Assembly: GCF_037126465.1 (NCBI RefSeq) | Contig: NC_088206.1 | Coordinates: forward strand, 53,300,841 to 53,364,840 | Source: Ornithodoros turicata | Taxonomy: Eukaryota; Arthropoda; Arachnida; Ixodida; Argasidae | Direction: 5' to 3' | Length of the DNA stretch: 64,000 nt | Part shown: one piece after another, positions 56,401 through 64,000 of the stretch | How the letters are laid out: each line of letters opens with the position of its first letter | Position numbering within the stretch: position 1 is the first letter of the stretch | Translations under genes and position numbers: made by a program | The notes under the pieces: generated by a model | The model's database searches: none | Told to the model about the DNA's origin: nothing | The model's input: only the letters and a program-made list of their open reading frames with translations

Positions 56401-59150
56401 AAACTAAAATATGATAGCAGCAGTTACGTTATTTTTTACGTCAGCTGAAAAGCGACAATCCTGCATGGAAAGATTTGTCCTACAGTGCCTTCCAAAAACC
56501 ACGTGCATAACGAAACCTTACTTGAGGCTATGCAGGCCTAGAGGAAAAACACAGGAGCCGAAACGTGTCGAATAATGGGTCGATTGTGGCGCCGCCGCAG
56601 TCATGTACGTTATGAGAAACTAAAATATGATAGCAGCAGTTACGTTATTTTTTACGCCAGCTGAAAAGCGACAATCCTGCATGGAAAGATTTGTCCTACA
56701 ACGCCTTCCAAAAACCACGTGCGTAACGAAACCGTCTTACATCAGGCCTAGAGGAAAAACACGTGAGCCGAAACGTGTCGAATAATGGGTCGATTGTGGC
56801 GCCGCCGCAGTCATGTACGGAATGAAAAACTAAAATATGATAGCAGCAGTTACGTTATTTTTTACGTCAGTTGAAAAGGGACAATCCTGGATGGAAACAT
56901 TTGTCCTAAAGCGCCTTCCAAAAACCACGTGCATAACGAAACCCTCTTACTTCAGGCTATGCAGGCCTAGAGCAAAAACACGTGAGCCGAAACGTGTGGA
57001 ATAATGGGTTGATTGTGGCGCCGCCGCAGTCATGTACGGAATGAAAAACTAAAATATGATAGCAGCAGTTACGTTATTTTTTACGTCAGTTGAAAAGGGA
57101 CAATCCTGGATGGAAACATTTGTCCTACATCGCCTTCCAAAAACCACGTGCATAACGAAGCCGTCTTACTTCAGGCTATGCAGTACTAGAGGAAAAACAC
57201 GTGAGCCGAAACGTGTCGAATAATGGGTTGATTGTGGCGCCGCCGCAGTCATGTACGGAATGAAAAACTAAAATATGATAGGAGCAGTTTGGTTATTTTT
57301 TACGTCAGCTGAAAAGCGACAATCCTGCATGGAAACATTTGTCCTACAGTGCCTTCCAAAAACCACGGGCATAACGAAACCGTCTTACTTCAGGCTATGC
57401 AGGCCTAGAGGAAAAACACATGAGCCGAAATGTGTCGAATAATGAATTGATTGTGGCGCCGCCGCAGTCATGTACGGAATGAAAAACTAAAATATGATAG
57501 CAGGAGTTACGTTATTTTTTACGTCAGCTGAAAAGCGACAATCCTGTGTGGAAACATTTGTCCTACAGCGCCGTACCAAAAACCACGTGCATAACGAAAC
57601 CGTCTTACTTCATATCTAGAGGAAAAACACGTGAGCCGAAACGTGTCGCATAATGGGTTGATTGTGGCGCCGCCGCAGTCATGTACGGAATGAAAAACTA
57701 AAATATGATAGGAGCAGTTTGGTTATTTTTTACGTCAGCTGAAAAGCGACAATCCTGCATGGAAACATTTGTCCTACAGTGCCTTCCAAAAACCACGGGC
57801 ATAACGAAACCGTCTTACTTCAGGCTATGCAGGCCTAGAGGAAAAACACATGAGCCTAAATGTGTCGAATAATGAATTGATTGTGGCGCCGCCGCAGTCA
57901 TGTACGGAATGAAAAACTAAAATATGATAGCAGGAGTTACGTTATTTTTTACGTCAGCTGAAAAGCGACAATCCTGTGTGGAAACATTTGTCCTACAGCG
58001 CCGTACCAAAAACCACGTGCATAACGAAACCCTCTTACTTCATGCCTATTCAGGCCTAGAGGAAAAACACGTGAGCCGTAACGTGTCGAATAATGGGTTG
58101 TTTTTGGCGCCGCCGCAGTCATGTACGGAATTAAAAACTAAAATATGATAGGATTAGTTTCGTTATTTTTTATGTCAGCTGAAAAGGGACAATACTGCAT
58201 GGAAACATTTGTCCTACAGCGCCTTCCAAAAACCACGTGCATAACGAAACCCTCTTAATTCATGCCTATTCAGGCCTAGAGGAAAAACACGTGAGCCGAA
58301 ACGTGTCGAATAATGGGTTGTTTTTGGCGCCGCCGCAGTCATGTACGGAATTAAAAACTAAAATATGATAGGATTAGTTTCGTTATTTTTTACGTCAGCT
58401 GAAAAGCGACAATCCTGGATGGAAACATTTGTCCTACATCGCCTTCCAAAAACCACGTGCATAACGAAACCCTCTTACTTCATGCCTATTCAGGCCTAGA
58501 GGAAAAACACGTGAGCCGAAACGTGTCGAATAATGGGTTGTTTTTGGCGCCGCCGCAGTCATGTACGGAATTAACAACTAAAATATGATAGGATTAGTTT
58601 CGTTATTTTTTACGTCAGCTGAAAAGCGACAATCCTGGATGGAAACATTTGTCCTACATCGCCTTCCAAAAACCACGTGCATAACGAAACCCTCTTACTT
58701 CATGCCTATTCAGGCCTAGAGGAAAAACACGTGAGCCGAAACGTGTCGAATAATGGGTTGTTTTTGGCGCCGCCGCAGTCATGTACGGAATTAACAACTA
58801 AAATATGATAGGATTAGTTTCGTTATTTTTTACGTCAGCTGAAAAGCGACAATCCTGGATGGAAACATTTGTCCTACATCGCCTTCCAAAAACCACGTGC
58901 ATAACGAAACCCTCTTACTTCATGCCTATTCAGGCCTAGAGGAAAAACACGTGAGCCGAAACGTGTCGAATAATGGGTTGTTTTTGGCGCCGCCGCAGTC
59001 ATGTACGGAATTAACAACTAAAATATGATAGGATTAGTTTCGTTATTTTTTATGTCAGCTGAAAAGGGACAATACTGCATGGAAACATTTGTCCTACAGC
59101 GCCTTCCAAAAACCACGTGCATAACGAAACCCTCTTACTTCAGGCTATGC
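47447..59150 (+). repeat. Satellite array, main block (~55 units, higher-order structure)
   Basis: All units are head-to-tail in one orientation. The unit is exactly 210 bp where measured (AAAAACACGT at 51241, 51451, 51661, 51871). Units with a 10-14 bp extra (GGCTATGCA / GCCTATTCA) are about 220 bp. Higher-order periods: CGAGTGTGG at 47891 and 49375, and CCAGGCTATG at 48056 and 49540, both 1484 bp apart (about 7 units). The TAATTTATGA variant at 50671, 52996 and 54265 gives 2325 and 1269 bp. Two CACGTG words and one CAGCTG per typical unit. No coding function inferred. Confidence 0.97.
58261..59150 (+). repeat. Locally amplified 220-bp satellite subfamily
   Basis: CATGCCTATT recurs at 58261, 58481, 58701 and 58921, exactly 220 bp apart, with diagnostic TTGTTTTTGGCG and GATTAGTTTCG. 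The four units are nearly identical, unlike their neighbours, indicating recent local duplication. The same subfamily continues at 63460-63530 beyond the second transposon. Confidence 0.92.
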
Positions 59151-59414
59151 CACTGATCTCTATGTATAAAGGCTGGATCGCGCATGGGAGAGGGGCTCGT
59201 GGGGGAGAGGCGTGCCTTCGGGCCGCCATGTTGGTGGGCCCTAAAGTGCTGTGTGTGCCCATAGAAAACAATGGGAGGCAACAGAGATTGTGAGTATTTA
59301 TTGCGCTGCTAGCATTGATCGTTGTTTGTCATCACACAATTTTGTAAGGTGCCAGTATACTGATGTATCCTAACAGTGTTTCACAGGTGTCCTGCCGTTC
59401 GATTCTTAATTACG

Positions 59415-59636
59415 TTATGTTTTGCATTCCGAAACTAGACCGTCACTGCAGTGCAGCGCTGGGGATTGTACTACAGCACGTTTCCCAGCCAATATTTCAA
59501 TAAGAAACGACTTGAGGTTAACAACAACCATGTATATAATATCCCGTACTGCATTCTGGACAAAAATTGTTCCATAAAGAACGGTCCGGGAAAAGTTATA
59601 CTCGCATGGCAGAAAGAGATCGTTCTGTAGAATCAC
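59415..59636 (-). other. 73-codon conserved ORF, copy 2
   Basis: Homologue of the ORF at 46961-47182: MILQNDLFLPCEY...VVVNLKSFLIEILAGK...SDGLVSECKT, same length and no stop. No known motif. Confidence 0.35.
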
Positions 59637-60538
59637 AGCCGTTGTTTTAGCCGTGTATGCGTTTAATATGATTTATATCAAGCATCGCCTTAGAAAGAGT
59701 CTTTTAGTAAACGACAGCGGTGCTTTGCCTCGCAAATATGGACACACTGAAGCAGCGCAAATAATTACTTCACGCAATTAGATCACACTCGTTAGGACAG
59801 TTAATCAGGTTGTGATGTAAGCTTAATCAATTAAGTTACTTAGAAAGTGGTAACACCTCCTTGAGACACAGGACTTATCTCTTTTTGAAGTACAGCCCTT
59901 CTATGTTTGTTTGCTTCTTCCTTTATTTGTTCTGATTATTTGCAGGCGCGGTTGTGCCAAACTGAATGTCTTTCTCCAGCACTCACATGCTTTTGTTGAA
60001 TACAACTGCAGCGTGAGAAAAGCTGCGTGGGGATGGGGTCCTGCTATCCAGTGCTGACTTTGTCATGCTTGTTATGTGGAGCATGTTCCAAAAAATGTAG
60101 CTCCACGTATGGTCTTCAAATTGCAACAGGACTATATGGAGCTTGAAACATTTGTGATTTTGTCATTTTGGACCCGTGTACCCAGTCTGTGAAACGAACA
60201 AAAAAGTCTAACACGATATGCTTTTGTAATGAAGATCACTGATGATGAGTAAAGAGAATATACGAGTTCAAGTTTATTCAATATTTTATATCATTCATTA
60301 TATTATTCAACATTTTATGTCATGTTTATACAACATCAAGTTTATTCAAGTTCAAGATTTATTTCTTGCACTTATGCGTTTCAGGATACAGTGAACGTGC
60401 AGGGAGGTTGCAAAAGACTACATTTATTGTTTTGTGACCTTGCTACAATGGCAATATATATTTTAGGAATGACAATGGTCTGGTACGCTCTCTAAATTTG
60501 TAGCACTCAATTTTAGGTTGGAATGAGCAACGAAACTC

Positions 60539-60706
60539 AGGGACAGCAAAAAAAAAAAAAAAAAAAAAAAAATCGCAGTAAAGGTATTTTCGTTAAAAAG
60601 AATGTCTATTATTGGACCTATAGGCTCCAGCGGGACCACAAAAAAAATTTGCAGTAGTTGTATGTATTTTCGTTAAAAAGGTGTTCGCTATAAAGGAGTT
60701 TGACTG
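60539..60706 (-). mobile_element. Partial Tc1/mariner-type MITE inside copy 2
   Basis: The right end, reversed, is CAGTCAAACTCCTTTATAGC next to TA, like the element at 17642-17821. Internal TTTTCGTTAAAAAG occurs twice. The left end is replaced by a run of about 26 A. Copy 1 lacks this sequence at the matching place. Confidence 0.7.
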
Positions 60707-60783
60707 TATATGCTAAATTTTAAATTTAGTGTGATCGAATATGTGATAATATAATAATATATAAGAATATAATATGTGATAAA

Positions 60784-61700
60784 CATAGATTGAGAAGTTA
60801 CCCGTCAAAAAGAACTCGTTACAAGTTCAGTTACGGTGTGCAAAATGTAACTAAGTTAATAACGAAGTTCTTCAGTCTCAAATGTAACTCGCAGTTACTG
60901 AGTTACTTAAAAAAAAGAACGAGTTACTTCCAAGTTACTTCGGCCACAAAACAGCAGTGCGCAGGTGCAGTGCGTGTGAGCAGTTGAGTTTTAGACCTTG
61001 AGTTGCCTGCGGAGGAGTGCAACACGCTTAGGTCGTTTTCGTTTATGTCCAACAATAGATCTCTCCCTGTTTGTAAACAAATGACGTCATAGTGTTCGAC
61101 AGCGCCAAAATTTGGTAGAATTGAACTACGCTCAAAGCTAGAGGTGAACAAGGTCGTGCCCGAGAGCCACGGTCTTGAGGGGATTACGATATGGTCCCTT
61201 AAAGGGACGCGACCCTCAGTCCTACTTTTCTTTCAATGGGAGGTAGCGAACAAGTGCCCGTTTGTGGAACCCAGCCCTCTCCTTCCGATCTGTTTCGGTT
61301 TCAGTCGATCTACCAATGTCATGATGACGTTTCTCTGGTAATATTCGGACGCTTTGCATCTTACTCCCTGTGGGCGCACAATGGTTCAGCTTCATTTCAA
61401 TGGCAGCGGTTCTTACTTCCTCAATAAAATACTGTCATTCATTGATTATCATGTTTTATGGCAAAAAAATGCCATGAAAGAACCAGAGAGAAAGCAAGAA
61501 AATATGTGGACGTGAGTGAGAAGCGAGTTAAAAGCAACTTGGAACTTAACTTAACTTACTTTGGCAAAGTTACCTGAAAAAGGAACGAGTTCCTCTGAAA
61601 GTTACCACGCCGCAAAAGTACCGAGTTAAGTTACAAGTTACCAAAAAAAGGAACTTAGTTACAGTAACGAGTTACTTGTAACGAGTTACCTCGAACTCTG
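60784..61700. mobile_element. Non-autonomous hAT element, 917 bp, inside copy 2
   Basis: Flanked by GTGATAAA at 60776-60783 and 61701-61708 (exact 8 bp). Ends CATAGATTGAGAAGTTAC and, reversed, CAGAGTTCGAGGTAACTCG. GTAACGAGTTAC-type words are repeated at both subterminal regions. Copy 1 has the empty site (GATCACATTCATTTATCACAT reversed), which confirms insertion. No transposase. Confidence 0.9.
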
Positions 61701-62685
61701 GTGATAAATGAATGTGATCAACAGTAGATGTAAACAACATGAGTAGCAAGACAAGTGCATTCTCAATAAATAATTTTCTTCTTATAGCGTATATGTGCAT
61801 GCCTATTAACTGAAACAATTATCACAGTTCCCTGACAAGTTTTAATTTCTGAGAGTGTACTGTAGAGGCTGCTTAGATCTACAACAGTTCATACAAGGTA
61901 TTATATACTGTGAATGCCTTTAAAAATCCCATGTGACACATATGCCTTTACTTTCTGGAGGTGCTGTGGTAGTCAAAGTTTGTGGGCATTACGCAGGTTC
62001 TGCACCCATTTCTTGAGTATGTCGAGGCAGCTGTGAAGTAACCTGCATTGATGGTGATTATTTCAATTTTTATGGTGCGTCGACAACAAAGGAAATAATA
62101 CATCAGAAGATTGGTTTGGGTGCAACCAGTTAAAAATGAATATGTTGTTTAATAAATGCATTGGACAAATGTTAAAACATCAGTTTAAAACATGGTTTAC
62201 AATCCCTGTATCTTCTAAAAATTAAAAAGATTAAAAACTATTCTAAAAAGAATATGGGGAACTCTTCTAAAAAGAATTATAATCTCTAATTATTATATTG
62301 CTGGGTGAAGGAGCCTAAAGTGTAAGGTGTGTTTCTGATGTGAACATGTAAGAAAATATGCAAAACTGAGAGAGGCTAAACACAGTGCGTGCACTGAGGT
62401 TGTTCCTTCCTGTAAAGTAGAAACCAGTGAATGAGGAATGTGATACTTACCTGTACACCCAGCCGTATCACTCTGCACAGATTATTCACTGGGTAGCCCT
62501 CATGACGAAACCTGTATTGAGAGACCACTTTTGCCTAAAAAACCGCTACAAATAGCACGATGCGCTACAAATTATTACTATCGTAACAAGCTGACGATAC
62601 AGCTCAGACACAAAGGCGTTATTCAAATCGCGCCACACCACCGTTACGTAGGATTCTTTGACACAAATCAAACAAAGGCACGAAA

Positions 62686-62910
62686 CTATATCAATACATG
62701 AAAAAAGGTGACAATCGTGGTCTCATTATGACGTAATACCGAACTTGTGCGTGAGGGTAATTCAAAGAAATGAATGTGGCACTTGCTTCCGCAGGGAACA
62801 CCGTGTACCATGTTAGCAATGCATGCAAAAAAGCGCTCGAGTGCTCGCACATATATTGATGACAACACTACCTGTGTAGTGTAACGTGTTCTTTCAAGCA
62901 TATTATGCAC
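62686..62910 (-). other. ~74-codon ORF conserved in both transposon copies
   Basis: MHNMLERTRYTTQVVLSSIY...ALERFFACIA...CGSKCHIHFFELPSR is open here and at 44549-44800 (+), MHNMLERTPYTTQVLLSSIY. Few replacements and no stop in about 70 codons. No recognised domain. It lies in what would be an intron between the putative first exons, so coding is doubtful. Confidence 0.25.
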
Positions 62911-63243
62911 TCAAACTGTATTTGCCGCCGGGTAAAATGCAAGTGTGCTCGATTGAACGTCGGAAGAGCGATCAAGCAACCTGCATCCAGTGCTCGTTTT
63001 GGGCAAAAAAACACTTCATAATGGTCAACTAAATATACAGAATGGACGTCTATTTATTCCTCGATAAAGAGTGACTCACCTGTATAAATTTAGGCCCTGT
63101 AACCTTGCCAGTACGGTTGGTACGACCGTAATTGCAAGAAGTTGACTGAGTTGCGACTGTTGTGGGTACAGTAAGATGGCGGCCGGTTTCTTCACGCTCG
63201 CGCTCCCTATCCGCGGTCCAGCCTTTTACAATCGAGATCAGTG

Positions 63244-63935
63244 ATGCAGACCTAGAGGAAAAACACGTGAGCCGAAACGTGTCGAATAATGGGTTGATTG
63301 TGGTGCCGCCGCAGTCATGTACGGAATGAAAAACTAAAATATGGTAGCAGCAGTTACGCTATTTTTTACGTCAGCTGAAAAGCGACAATCCTGCATGGAA
63401 TCATTTGTCCTACAGCGCCTTCAAAAAACCACGTGCATAACGAAACCCTCTTACTTCATGCCTATTCAGGCCTAGAGGAAAAACACGTGAGCCGAAACGT
63501 GTCGAATAATGGGTTGTTTTTGGTGCCGCCGCAGTCATGTACGGAATGAGAAACTAAAATATGGTAGCAGCAGCTACGTTATTTATTATGGGAACTGAAA
63601 AGTGACAATCCTGAATGGAAACATTTGTCCTACAGCGCCTTCCAAAAACCGCGTGCATACCGAAACCCTCTTACACCAGGCCTAGAGGAAAAGCACGTGA
63701 GCCGAAACGTGTCGAATAATGGTTGTTTGTGGCGCCGCCGCAGTCATGTACGGAATGAAAAAAACTAAAATATGATCGCAGCAGCTACGTTATTTATTAT
63801 GGGAACTGAAAAGTGACAATCCTGAATGGAAACATTTGTCCTACAGCGCCTTCCAAAAACCGCGTGCATACCGAAACCCTCTTACTTCAGGTCTAGAGGA
63901 AAAACACGTGAGCCGAAACGTGTCACATAATGGGC
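63244..63935 (+). repeat. Satellite array, right-hand block (~3 diverged units)
   Basis: Same orientation as the rest. Units at about 63250, 63472 and 63686 carry edge-type variants (TTATTTATTATGGGAACTG, CCGCGTGCATACC). The last unit stops after GTGTCACATAATGGGC, and the remaining 65 bases (63936-64000) are non-satellite with no feature seen. Confidence 0.93.
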
Positions 63936-64000
63936 AGAGCCGTGTATGCCAAAGGGAGTCTGGCCATTAATGGAACATGCCTATACCTGGAGCTCCACCC

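Larger units (their letters stand above)
59151..63243 (-). mobile_element. 3.2-kb TIR DNA transposon, copy 2, inverted, with nested insertions
   Basis: Starts CACTGATCTCTATGTATAAA and ends CAATCGAGATCAGTG, so it is the reverse complement of 44210-47446 along its length, apart from two inserts (60539-60706 and 60784-61700). Flanks: GGCTATGC on the left and ATGCAGAC on the right. Only ATGC is duplicated, as if four bases of an 8-bp duplication were lost on the right. Satellite phase continues across it. Confidence 0.92.

Noticed and set aside
51953..58148. Several 60-100 codon ORFs inside the satellite
   Set aside because: They repeat with the 210-bp unit, which is a multiple of 3 and keeps a frame open for most of a unit. 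Each ends at a stop in every unit and none has a protein-like pattern.
42911..59150. CRISPR-like appearance of regular repeats
   Set aside because: Units are 210-220 bp with no repeat/spacer alternation, in a eukaryotic sequence; this is a satellite.

Overview
The window reads as nuclear DNA of an arthropod, most likely a chelicerate and probably a tick. Reasons: one long intron-rich gene on the + strand, an arthropod-type U2 snRNA, and a dense mix of hAT, Tc1/mariner, ISL2EU-type, Penelope-like, Ty3/gypsy and non-LTR remnants. The organism call is inference. I see no bacterial-style operons, CRISPR arrays or viral genome.

Layout. (1) 111-18761 (+): the last 17 coding exons (about 596 codons) of SART1/Snu66, a U4/U6.U5 tri-snRNP protein; its 5' part lies upstream of the window. 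Its introns hold a Tc1/mariner-type MITE (1663-1838), a hAT-like element (3943-5571) with a nested Penelope-like fragment and a hammerhead-like motif, a second TA-flanked element (5894-6519), a 2.5-kb hAT with decayed transposase and perfect 8-bp target duplication (9261-11763), and a TTAA-flanked MITE (13887-14376). (2) 18762-39130: gene-poor repeat mosaic. It has a pogo/Tigger-type TIR element (20961-23378), an 86-87 bp tandem repeat (27066-27300), a decayed hAT transposase (28860-30620, -), a Ty3/gypsy pol fragment (31060-31860, -), a TIR element (32255-32871), a U2 snRNA gene (35451-35640, +), a non-LTR reverse transcriptase fragment (36168-36425) and a hAT MITE with perfect 8-bp duplication (37422-38215). 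Two isolated exon-like ORFs (23777-23869, 38691-38913) could not be identified. (3) 39134-63935: a head-to-tail satellite array, 210-bp unit with 220-bp variants and higher-order periods. It is broken by an ISL2EU-type DNA transposon (39351-42910) and by two copies, in opposite orientation, of one 3.2-kb TIR transposon (44210-47446 and 59151-63243). The second copy itself carries a hAT MITE and part of a TA-type MITE.

SART1 and the U2 gene are both spliceosome components, but I see no functional link from their proximity. The most informative structure is the layered satellite/transposon block, in which target duplications and nesting give an order of events.
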